NCBI GenBank assembly: GCA_012270065.1
Contig: JAAXJB010000030.1
Coordinates: forward strand, 34,094-98,093
DNA length: 64,000 bases
Direction of reading: 5' to 3'
Source: Rubripirellula sp.
Lineage (GTDB): Bacteria > Planctomycetota > Planctomycetia > Pirellulales > Pirellulaceae
Shown in pieces: positions 55,097 through 64,000 of this stretch. Below the pieces are notes generated by a model. That model was not told where the DNA came from. It did no database searches and saw only the letters and a list, made by a program, of their open reading frames with translations. The translations under genes and the position numbers were made by a program. The stretch's first letter is position 1. The number at the start of each line of letters is the position of its first letter.

Positions 55097-55775
55097 CGGA
55101 ATAAGCCGATCCGTTTGGGCAAGCATGCGGTACGCGATTATTTCTCCCCGATATTGTGCCTGATACGGCGTCTCACGCCGAGGTCCCCCGGCATATTTGT
55201 CACTGGCGGGAGTATGCGTTTTGATGCACGTGAGAAGTTCTACTTTGGCTGGCAGATTCAACACCCCCGGTAAACCACTGACTTTCCCCAGTCCAATGGA
55301 CTGTGCTGTTGACTTTCCCCAGTCCAATGGACTGTGCTGTTGACTTTCCCCAGTCCAATGGACTGTGCTGTGTTTTTTCGACTCCCGTCTCGGCACTGGC
55401 AGTTGCAATCAAAAGCAGGATAAAGGCAAAAGGATAGAGCAATCACATGTTGCTGTTGTCGGCGAAGATGGCGATGGCGGAATGATGCGGATGTGTACCG
55501 GGCAACGGAAACGCACAGGTTGTTGCACGGGTTTCCCTGCGATCAGGGTAGCATCACGCGGCATGAAATACTGCTTGAGCTACAGAGAGCCCGACGGCTT
55601 CAAGTGCTCAGCGCGATAAGCCTTTGCCTTTTCGTGGTTTTCCGAGCGTGTTGCGTATTCCAGTGGCTCCTGTCATGAACAGTTCCCGTGCGGATTCCAG
55701 TTGCGATGCATTCCGCAGTTCGTTCGCTGCGCATCTTGCGAACTGCTGCTCAAATTTGGAGTTTGGGCGGATTTG
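55097..55775. other. Gap with 31-bp repeats between DUF1501 and psd
   Basis: About 680 bp of sequence without a supported gene if psd starts at 55096. It contains the 31-bp triple repeat, then about 400 bp with only short open frames on the plus strand (for example 55365-55619), none with a recognisable product. Confidence 0.4.
55280..55371 (-). repeat. Three tandem copies of a 31-bp unit with internal palindrome
   Basis: Copies lie at 55280-55310, 55311-55341 and 55342-55371 (last base missing). Each has GACTTTCCCCAG followed by CAGTCC-AAT-GGACTG, a perfect 6-bp inverted repeat. They are exact or nearly so and have no spacers. They lie upstream of psd. Since 31 is not a multiple of 3, all three frames are read if translated. 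Confidence 0.9.
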
Positions 55776-57245
<1,470 letters not shown>

Positions 57246-57252
57246 GACGTTT

Positions 57253-60200
57253 TCAATTCTGGGTGACAGTTTCGCTCAGGTTCAAAAGCAGATGGCAGAC
57301 CATTGTCCATGCAGCAAGGTCTGCAGGGGGAAGATTCGTGTCGCGGGAGGATTCACCCGCTGATAACAGCTTCTCTGCGTTTTCGGGTGTCTTCTGGAAT
57401 TCATCCAGGTATCCCTTGTGCAGCTGGATCAGTGAATTCTGTTCGTACTCCTCGGGGAATCTGGCTGTGATCGTGCGGAAGGCAAACTCCAGACGGGGCG
57501 TTGGTTGATCACCACCTTCACGCATCACGCGTTCAGCGAGTTTTCTGGCTGCCTCGACGAATTGGACATCATTCATCAGCACCAATGATTGCAATGGTGT
57601 GTTCGTACGTGCTCTTCTCACCTGGCAGGTTTCACGATCAGGTGCATCGAAAGTTGACATGGATGGTGGTGGTGAAGTCCGTTTCCAGAATGTGTACATG
57701 CTCCGTCGGTATAGTTTTTCTCCTTTGTCCTGGGCAAAAACTGATGTGTTACTGCCGCCGAAGCCAACCGCTTTCCAGAGTCCCGATGGCTGATAGGGCC
57801 GGACGCTTTTTCCACCGACTTTACGAACCAGCAGACCACTTGCTGCCAAGGCATTGTCCCGGATGACTTCCGCATCGAGTCTGAAACGTGGGCCACGTGA
57901 TAAAAGTCTGTTCTCGGGGTCCCTTTCAAGTTGAGTTGGAGTTACCGCAGAAGATTGCTGATAAGTCGCTGACAACATGATCAGTTTATGGAATTGTTTC
58001 ACATTCCAGCCACTTTCGACAAAGGTCACGGCCAGCCAGTCGAGGAGTTCAGGGTGGGAGGGTTGCTCCCCCTGTATCCCGAAGTCTTCTGCGGTCTTTA
58101 CCAGACCCGTCCCAAAATGCTGCAGCCAGAAGCGGTTGACGGTGACACGTGCCGTGAGCGGATTTTCGGGACTCACGAGCCATGATGCGAGTCCGAGTCG
58201 GTTGTTGGGTGCGTTCTCGGGAAGTGGAGCAATCCATTGGGGGACAGCGGATGAAACAGCATCGCGTTTTTCAGTGTATTGGCCGCGTTCGAGCACATGA
58301 GCCTGGCGTGGCTCCTTGCGATCTTCCATGACCAGGGTGGCAGGAATCGATTTCTCAACATCGGCCAACGCCTTGCGATTTTTTTCAATGTCCTCACGCA
58401 TCTGTTTAAACAGCTTTGCGTGTTCAGGGTGGACATTCTGGAGGTAATAGTCCTCGACTTTCTGTTGTTGTTCCTTGTTCTGTTTTGCCGGCTCCAAATC
58501 AATGATCTTCTGCACTTCTGCCGGTATGGGTGGCGAAGTGACTTTCTTGCGATACTGTTGCCAGAGATTAAGTGACGCCAGTTCTTCGGTGGGCAGAGGC
58601 GCCAGCGAAACAACACCGGCGGCGTCCCAGTGAACTGTTCCACCAAATTGGGTGAAGGCCCAACCGTTGATCTCAGATTCCGGTTTCAATCCGACGGATG
58701 TGGCATCGACTTCCAGGCGTATCCACTTGCCTGTTTCCGGAAGCTCACCTGCGTGAAAGTTTGCAGGGCCTTTCTGACCAGCACCGTGTGCCTTGTCGGC
58801 GCCCCAGTAGGCCCGATGATTCCATGAACCGTCATTGAACTGCAATTGGATCGTTTCCGGTGGATTGTCCGGATCGAGGTAGACATAAGCAAACAGACGT
58901 CCCGGATTGCCAACCCTGAGTTTTGGAGAAGCGCTGTCAAAGAAATGTTGGGTCAGGCCTGTGCCAGTTCGGATGCTTGAATTTTTGCCACTGTGTACCG
59001 GATGGTCGGGGGCCGTAACAAACTTCCATTGATAGGGACCATCGCCTTGGGGTTTTGCTCCTGGCGGCAGTTCATCATCAAACCAGATGGCGTCACCCAG
59101 TTTCAATTCGCCCAGCGCTGCCTCTGGCAATGGATCACTGTATTCGATACTGGCCAGTTGTTTTTCGACCTTACCGGTCAAGTCTTTGATTTCCCCTTCG
59201 TACTGTTTCTTCAGGTTGGTCTGTTCATCGCTTGGGACTTTGACGACAGGCGGAGGCAGCAGATTGTTTCCGTCCATTGCACGCTCGGTCAAACTGAAGA
59301 AATAAGAGAACAGTTGATAGAACTCTTTTTGCGTCAAGGGATCGAACTTGTGGTCATGGCAGGCGGCGCAGCCAGCCGTCAATCCCAGCCAGACAGTCGA
59401 CGTGGTCTCAACTCGATCAACCGCGTAGCGGACATAATATTCGTCATCGATAGAACCACCTTCGCTTGTTGTGACATTGCAGCGATTGAAACCGGTAGCG
59501 ATGCGCTGCTGGAGAGTTGGCTCCGGGAGCAGGTCGCCGGCGATCTGTTCGATAGTGAATTGATCAAAGGACATGTTTTTCTGGAACGCCTTGATCACCC
59601 AGTCACGATACGGCCAGATTGAACGCTCGTTGTCCAGATGGAGTCCATGGGTGTCCGCGTAGCGGGCCGCGTCCAGCCATATCCTCGTCATGTGTTCAGC
59701 GTAAGCCGGTGTTTCCATGATGCGATCTATCACACGTTCAAACGCATTCGGTGATTTATCCGCCAGGAAATCATCCACTTCAGCGATGGTGGGGGGCAGG
59801 CCCGTCAGGTCGAGCGTTGCCCGACGGATCAAGGTTTCTTTGCTCGCTGGCTCGGATGGTGAGAGACCGGAATTCTGAAGTCGCTGCTGAATGAAGAGAT
59901 CAATCGGATTGTTGTGCTGCCAGTTTTCTGTCGGAGCAGGGATTTCGACGGCCCCTGGTTTCTCGAACGACCAATGCACCGACCACTGGGCACCTTCGTT
60001 GATCCACTGCCGAAGTTTTTGAATGTCGTCCCCAGACAGTTTTTTTCCCGAATCTGGTGGGGGCATCAGCAGGTCCGGGTCATCACTGATGATACGATTG
60101 ACCAATTCACTTTTTTCTGCCGATTCAGGCACGATTGCCGGAGTGCCTGAGTCCGCTTCCGAGAGGCTGCCGGCTCGTTGGTCAAGACGCAGCCCAGCTT

Positions 60201-60411
60201 CACGAGTCGCTTCGTCCGGACCGTGGCATTGAAAACAGTTCTCTGAAAGCAAGGGGAGTATGTCGCGACTGAAATCGATCGCAGGTTGGGGCTCCTCCGC
60301 ATTGGAAACGGAAGATGCGATCCAGTGGAACGCAGTCACAAAAACCAGCAACGCAAGCCAGTTTCTGGTTGGTACGTGTGACCGGGGAGGGAAGGAAAAG
60401 TGTGTCATCAT
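57253..60411 (-). CDS. PSCyt1 / DUF1549 / DUF1553 secreted protein
   Basis: About 1052 residues with a signal peptide ([20 protein letters not shown]). The PSCyt1 cytochrome has CFQCH (about 59-63) in [23 protein letters not shown]1549 begins near 165 ([15 protein letters not shown]) and contains [18 protein letters not shown], a second haem-type CxxCH; a Concanavalin-A-like insertion (about 430-630) and DUF1553 (about 750-1010; [20 protein letters not shown]) follow. It starts the operon with the DUF1501 gene. GGAA just before the ATG at 60411 supports the start chosen here; a TTG is further upstream. Confidence 0.9.
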   Translation of the reverse strand: MMTHFSFPPRSHVPTRNWLALLVFVTAFHWIASSVSNAEEPQPAIDFSRDILPLLSENCFQCHGPDEATREAGLRLDQRAGSLSEADSGTPAIVPESAEKSELVNRIISDDPDLLMPPPDSGKKLSGDDIQKLRQWINEGAQWSVHWSFEKPGAVEIPAPTENWQHNNPIDLFIQQRLQNSGLSPSEPASKETLIRRATLDLTGLPPTIAEVDDFLADKSPNAFERVIDRIMETPAYAEHMTRIWLDAARYADTHGLHLDNERSIWPYRDWVIKAFQKNMSFDQFTIEQIAGDLLPEPTLQQRIATGFNRCNVTTSEGGSIDDEYYVRYAVDRVETTSTVWLGLTAGCAACHDHKFDPLTQKEFYQLFSYFFSLTERAMDGNNLLPPPVVKVPSDEQTNLKKQYEGEIKDLTGKVEKQLASIEYSDPLPEAALGELKLGDAIWFDDELPPGAKPQGDGPYQWKFVTAPDHPVHSGKNSSIRTGTGLTQHFFDSASPKLRVGNPGRLFAYVYLDPDNPPETIQLQFNDGSWNHRAYWGADKAHGAGQKGPANFHAGELPETGKWIRLEVDATSVGLKPESEINGWAFTQFGGTVHWDAAGVVSLAPLPTEELASLNLWQQYRKKVTSPPIPAEVQKIIDLEPAKQNKEQQQKVEDYYLQNVHPEHAKLFKQMREDIEKNRKALADVEKSIPATLVMEDRKEPRQAHVLERGQYTEKRDAVSSAVPQWIAPLPENAPNNRLGLASWLVSPENPLTARVTVNRFWLQHFGTGLVKTAEDFGIQGEQPSHPELLDWLAVTFVESGWNVKQFHKLIMLSATYQQSSAVTPTQLERDPENRLLSRGPRFRLDAEVIRDNALAASGLLVRKVGGKSVRPYQPSGLWKAVGFGGSNTSVFAQDKGEKLYRRSMYTFWKRTSPPPSMSTFDAPDRETCQVRRARTNTPLQSLVLMNDVQFVEAARKLAERVMREGGDQPTPRLEFAFRTITARFPEEYEQNSLIQLHKGYLDEFQKTPENAEKLLSAGESSRDTNLPPADLAAWTMVCHLLLNLSETVTQN

Positions 60412-60803
60412 TTCCAACAGACGGGGCGGGGAGAATCGAGGAAGTCAACGCACAGCATTCTAGTGTGTCGAACACCATCATTCTGTACTCTCAGGCACAA
60501 GCCATGCAGAAAAACTTCGCAAAAAAAATCGGATGCAACGCTGCTGTCCCGATCACGCACTGGAATTGCAACTGCGTGAGCCCTTAAAGAGCATGCAAAT
60601 CCTGGCATCAACAGTTATGCATGAAATGGACAAATTGGCCCCCGTTGATGAAAGCCAATGGGAATTGCAGGTTCATGATCAGGTGTTGCTCCGGTCTGAT
60701 CCGATGTTTCCGGCATGCTTAAGAAATACAGGAGTTTGCATGGACCAAAGCAGAAGTCAGAGTCCGGATCTGCTTCACATTTCTGCACATCGGTGCGTCA
60801 GCG
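60412..60803. other. Intergenic region
   Basis: About 390 bp between two minus-strand genes. It holds A-rich runs near 60510-60530 but no supported gene; a 132-codon plus-strand frame (60533-60931) overlaps the sulfatase in antisense and is rejected. The promoter of the DUF1553 gene is presumably here. Confidence 0.4.
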
Positions 60804-62312
60804 TCACTTTCGACCTAGTGGATCACCACTTCGCTCCATCCACTGCTCCAACGCCGCCATCAATTGATCCGCTGTATTCTGATGAGTCGGGTCACCGATC
60901 AGATCATTTGTCTCCCATGAATCCGTCTTGAGATCAAACAGTTGCCTTCGACCGCTGTGGGTGTAGTAGAGAAGTTTGTGGTCTCCTCGTCGCACCGCGC
61001 GAACTCCATTGGGAACTTTGACGTCAGGCATGTAGGCGCCAAAAAGATGCGGTTGACCTTCGCTTTTGCCAAGGAGCACATCATGAAAATCGAAGGTTCG
61101 AGTATGGGCAGGAGCTTCGATGCCGGCCAGCTTGGCCAGTGTGGGGTAAATTCCATGCAGGTAGGCAAAGCCCTCTCTGGTTTCTCCGGACGGAACGCTT
61201 GGGCCTGCAATGATCATCGGGACACGCCATGACCCATCGTACAGGTTTTGTTTTCCCATCAGTCCGTGTTCTCCAACCGCCAATCCGTGGTCTGCGGTGA
61301 ACAGGATGATTGTATTTTGAAGCTGCCCCATCTGATCAAGCTTGCGAACCAGTTGTCCAATTCGATCATCGATTTGTGCGCACATCGCAAGATAAATTGC
61401 CCGTTCACGCCTGACTGTTTCAGGACTGTGTGGTGGTTGATAGACCATCTCATCCCTCACCAGCATGTGACCATTATCGAAAGGATGCATTGCCTGGTAA
61501 TTTGGTGGTTCGTAGACGTCTTGGAAGCGCGAAAGAATTTCCTCTGGAACATGTCGGGGATCATGTGGCGCATTTGTGGAAACATACATCAGAAAGGGTC
61601 TTTTCTGGTCCCACGTTGTGTCGAGAAAGTTCTCTGCTGCATCGTAGAAAACATCGGTGCTCCAACCGGTTGTTTCGTGTTTCGCTACTTTGCCCGGTCC
61701 GGAAATCCTCAGGCAACTGGGATTCATCATGCCAATTTCAATGGCATTGTCTTTGGCTCCGCCACGGTCCCGGTCGTTGAATGGCAGCATCCCACCGGTG
61801 ATTGCTTCGGCATGATCAAAGGAGCGGAGCAGGGCGGCGTTGCCATTGTGCCATTTGCCTGTGCCGAAAGTTTGCCAGCCCTCTTCACGAAATTGTTCCG
61901 GGAACAACTTGTCAGCGGTATTCAAGTTTGCTGGTCCGGCATAATTGAGTTGGTTAGGGGTCACTGACCAAAGAGGGCGGCCTGTCAGAATCATCGCACG
62001 ACTGCAGGTACAGATCGCTCCGCTGAAACCTCCCTGATGAACGGTATTCAGCATTACTGTTCCGCGTCTGGCCAGAGCATCGATGTTCGGTGTGATGGCT
62101 TGGCTGCCGCCAGTCGCCGTGACGCAACGTCGACTCATGTCGTCGGTCATCAGGATCAGTATGTTGGGACTTTGCTTTGACGTAGCGGCCGCGGATTTCG
62201 ATTGTTGTGCTTCCGCGTTGGACGCAGTGCCCATGATGCAGGCACCAAAGAAAACGATCGTTAACAAACTTGGGGCAAATCTGATTCCGGCAGATGGATG
62301 TGGCATGTGCAT
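60804..62312 (-). CDS. Secreted sulfatase with variant CxCSR active-site motif
   Basis: 502 residues. After a signal peptide comes the sulfatase core: NILILMTDDMSRR with the metal-binding Asp pair (about 57-58), and ICTCSRAMILTGR, where Cys101 should be matured to formylglycine. The motif is C-T-C-S-R rather than the usual CxPSR. YVSTNAPHDPRHVP, FTADHGLAVGEHGLMGKQN and GAYMPDVKVP complete the fold. It should hydrolyse sulfate esters of polysaccharides in the periplasm or outside. Two ATGs are close together (62312 and 62306); the first is given. Confidence 0.88.
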   Translation of the reverse strand: MHMPHPSAGIRFAPSLLTIVFFGACIMGTASNAEAQQSKSAAATSKQSPNILILMTDDMSRRCVTATGGSQAITPNIDALARRGTVMLNTVHQGGFSGAICTCSRAMILTGRPLWSVTPNQLNYAGPANLNTADKLFPEQFREEGWQTFGTGKWHNGNAALLRSFDHAEAITGGMLPFNDRDRGGAKDNAIEIGMMNPSCLRISGPGKVAKHETTGWSTDVFYDAAENFLDTTWDQKRPFLMYVSTNAPHDPRHVPEEILSRFQDVYEPPNYQAMHPFDNGHMLVRDEMVYQPPHSPETVRRERAIYLAMCAQIDDRIGQLVRKLDQMGQLQNTIILFTADHGLAVGEHGLMGKQNLYDGSWRVPMIIAGPSVPSGETREGFAYLHGIYPTLAKLAGIEAPAHTRTFDFHDVLLGKSEGQPHLFGAYMPDVKVPNGVRAVRRGDHKLLYYTHSGRRQLFDLKTDSWETNDLIGDPTHQNTADQLMAALEQWMERSGDPLGRK

Positions 62313-62698
62313 TCAGTGCAATTCAAAATTGGGGTTTTGTCAGTTTCGTGATGTCGGATGGCTTTTTGCCGGCAAACCGGTTGTTCCTAAATCATCGGTT
62401 GGCGTCGTCGGGTGACTGCCAGCTGTTGGAACGGCGACAAATGGGTGTGCCAGCTGGATGTTTCAATGACTTCCGTCCCCCATTCTAACCTGTTTTGAAA
62501 TCCCGGGCAGTGATCCCGCCTTGATCTGCGCCAGTATGTCTGTCATGCAGTCGCTGCCGGGCAGCTGTTTTCGACGCAGGTTGCAATTACAATGCCCGAC
62601 GAATGAGTTGGTGGAGACCCGACTGATGAACGCTTTGCCAGAATTTACATGGTCTTTGCGTCGATGACCCGGATTCGAAATTTGTTACCCAGGACTGA
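62313..62698. other. Intergenic region between divergent genes
   Basis: These 386 bp lie between the sulfatase (minus) and the sialidase (plus) and should contain both promoters. I see no supported gene and no clear promoter boxes; AGGA lies 5 nt before the sialidase ATG. Confidence 0.45.
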
Positions 62699-63853
62699 AT
62701 GATGAAGTTGATCCTTTCGCTGTTGGTTTTCTGGTTAGGCTTTTGTTCCGTGAGTGTGAATGCAGCACGGCCCTTCGTAGTCATGCATCGCCAGGGTGAC
62801 GATGCCTGTCATACATTCCGGATCCCCGCGATCACCGTTACCAACGATGGAACTCTGCTTGCGGTGTATGACATGCGTTATCGAAGCCGGCGTGATTTGC
62901 AGGGGCACATGGACATTGGTCTGTCACGTTCCACCGATGGAGGGAAAACGTGGGAAAAACCAAGGCCAATCATGGACATGGGAACGTACGGTGGTTTGCC
63001 TGAAGATCAGAATGGCTGCTCCGATCCAAACATCCTTGTGGACAGAAACACCGGCGAGATCTTTGTGAGCGCCGTCTGGACGCATGGCAAGCCCGGCACC
63101 CATCAATGGAGGGATCGCGGTTCAGAACCCGGATTGAAATTGAGCCAGACGTCGCAATTCATGATCGTCCGTTCCAGTGATGATGGGGAAACCTGGAGTG
63201 AGCCCGAGAATTGGACTTCAAAATTGAAGAATCCTGCCTGGTATCTGTTCGCTCCCGCACCTGGAAATGGGATCACCACAAGTGATGGCACGCTCGTGAT
63301 GCCCACGCAGGGCCGAGATGAGAATGGTCTGCCGTTTTCCAACCTGATGTGGAGCAAGGATCATGGCAAGTCGTGGACACTGTCCAGTTGGGCACGCTCC
63401 GACACGACCGAGTGCGCGGTGGCTGAACTGTCTGACGGAAGCTTGATGCTGAATATGCGGGATAATCGCAACCGGACTGACAAGAGCGATTCCAATGGAC
63501 GTGCGGTCAGCGTCACCGGGGATCGAGGGAAATCTTGGCAAGTGCACTCGTCAGACCACAGTCGCCTGCCCGAACCGGTCTGCATGGCCAGTTTGATCTC
63601 CCATGATTTAAAAGATGGGAGCTCCGTGCTGTTCTTTTCCAACCCACGCAGTAAAACGAAACGGAAAAAAATGACCGTGCAAATGAGTCGTGATGACGGA
63701 GAAACGTGGAGCAGGAAAATCCTTCTCGATGAGAACGGTGGGGCCTACAGTTCATTGGTGATGGTGGATGACCAGACACTTGGCATTCTCTATGAGTCGT
63801 CGAGGGCAGATCTGGTGTTTCAGACGATCAAGTTGAGCGAATTTGGGCTTTGA
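62699..63853 (+). CDS. Secreted exo-alpha-sialidase (BNR/Asp-box)
   Basis: 384 residues with a signal peptide (LILSLLVFWLGFCSVSVNA). The FRIP motif is at about 40-43 (Arg41), RYRSRRDLQGH follows, and Asp-boxes are visible as SRSTDGGKTWE, RSSDDGETWS, SKDHGKSWTL and SRDDGETWS. GILYESS near the end fits the sialidase Tyr-Glu region. It should release terminal sialic acids from glycans outside the cell, next to a sulfatase on the other strand. Two ATGs open the frame with AGGA just upstream. The Asp-boxes alone would also fit other propeller glycosidases, but FRIP favours sialidase. Confidence 0.88.
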   Translation: MMKLILSLLVFWLGFCSVSVNAARPFVVMHRQGDDACHTFRIPAITVTNDGTLLAVYDMRYRSRRDLQGHMDIGLSRSTDGGKTWEKPRPIMDMGTYGGLPEDQNGCSDPNILVDRNTGEIFVSAVWTHGKPGTHQWRDRGSEPGLKLSQTSQFMIVRSSDDGETWSEPENWTSKLKNPAWYLFAPAPGNGITTSDGTLVMPTQGRDENGLPFSNLMWSKDHGKSWTLSSWARSDTTECAVAELSDGSLMLNMRDNRNRTDKSDSNGRAVSVTGDRGKSWQVHSSDHSRLPEPVCMASLISHDLKDGSSVLFFSNPRSKTKRKKMTVQMSRDDGETWSRKILLDENGGAYSSLVMVDDQTLGILYESSRADLVFQTIKLSEFGL

Positions 63854-63937
63854 ATGTCTCCACCTGCCAATGGTGGAAGTGAACGGCGAAAATCGCAGGT
63901 CTGCTTCCGCTACAGTGTGTTGTGTTCAGGTCATCTT

Positions 63938-64000
63938 CTGACAGGCAGACAGGCCGGCAGGCAGCCAGGCAGACGGCCAGGCAGACCGACCGGCGGACAG
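63938..64000 (+). repeat. AGGCAG-rich simple-sequence tract at the window end
   Basis: Short units of CAGGCAGAC and AGGCAGCC type recur about four times with slight variation. The tract reaches the window edge, so its full length is unknown. It follows the sialidase gene by about 85 bp and looks like a slippage-prone repeat. Confidence 0.7.

Noticed and set aside
55280..55371. Possible CRISPR array
   Set aside because: The three 31-bp copies are contiguous with no spacers and there are no cas genes in the window.
54203..55408. Full 401-codon psd frame as the real protein
   Set aside because: The first 104 codons include DNA repeats read in shifting frames and extend the protein beyond usual Psd length; a downstream ATG gives a typical N-terminus.
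60533..60931. Open frame of 132 codons on the plus strand
   Set aside because: Its second part is antisense to the well-supported sulfatase gene and no homology is apparent.

Overview
The window looks like a chromosomal segment of a planctomycete, probably Planctomycetaceae in the broad sense. The grounds are gene families that are near-signatures of that phylum: PSCyt1/DUF1549/DUF1553 cytochromes paired with DUF1501 proteins, a PVC-type beta-propeller/HEAT/cytochrome c protein, an ECF sigma factor next to a Ser/Thr kinase, an LEPR-like N-terminus on an RTX protein, a formaldehyde-activating-enzyme homologue, DUF3472, DUF1080 and a sulfatase. I saw no rRNA, tRNA, insertion sequence, prophage or CRISPR array. 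Gene density is fairly low, with many gaps of 300-600 bp. Shine-Dalgarno sequences are often weak or absent, so several start codons are best guesses.

Layout. 0.1-9.3 kb: a secreted trypsin/HtrA-like protease, a GT-C-like membrane protein, a Tat-exported Gfo/Idh/MocA oxidoreductase, and a TRAP-TAXI uptake system (lipoprotein receptor plus fused permease, separated by a strong terminator-like hairpin). 9.5-20.7 kb: a six-gene minus-strand operon, MoxR AAA+ ATPase, DUF58, BatA/VWA membrane protein, giant coiled-coil membrane protein, VWA/GATase1-like membrane protein, DUF4159. 21.2-23.3 kb: a formaldehyde-activating-enzyme-like protein and an iron-ADH-like protein, both apparently missing key catalytic or metal residues. 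23.4-34 kb: regulatory and surface genes, namely a zinc-motif/kinase/beta-helix protein with its ECF sigma factor, an RTX protein with a C-terminal metallopeptidase, a DUF5077/DUF3472 protein, a small secreted protein, and a sigma factor with a membrane partner. 34-40 kb: a methyltransferase and two CotH proteins. 40-50.5 kb: a 1.7-kresidue deacetylase/propeller/cytochrome fusion, diverging from a LamG/PSCyt1/DUF1549/DUF1553 protein and its DUF1501 partner. 50.5-63.9 kb: a membrane-anchored TAXI protein, a GDSL-DUF1080 fusion, phosphatidylserine decarboxylase, a second DUF1501-DUF1553 pair, a sulfatase and a sialidase.

The gene content suggests degradation of complex, often sulfated or sialylated polysaccharides, with many exported enzymes and c-type cytochromes plus import of organic acids or similar small solutes. 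The most unusual items are the Fae-like/ADH-like pair with lost catalytic residues, the RTX protein with a C-terminal zinc-peptidase domain, the six-module 1.7-kresidue fusion, the zinc-motif kinase with an outer beta-helix, and a recurrent pattern of short tandem duplications (22-31 bp) at gene ends, one of which fills the 5' side of the phosphatidylserine decarboxylase reading frame.
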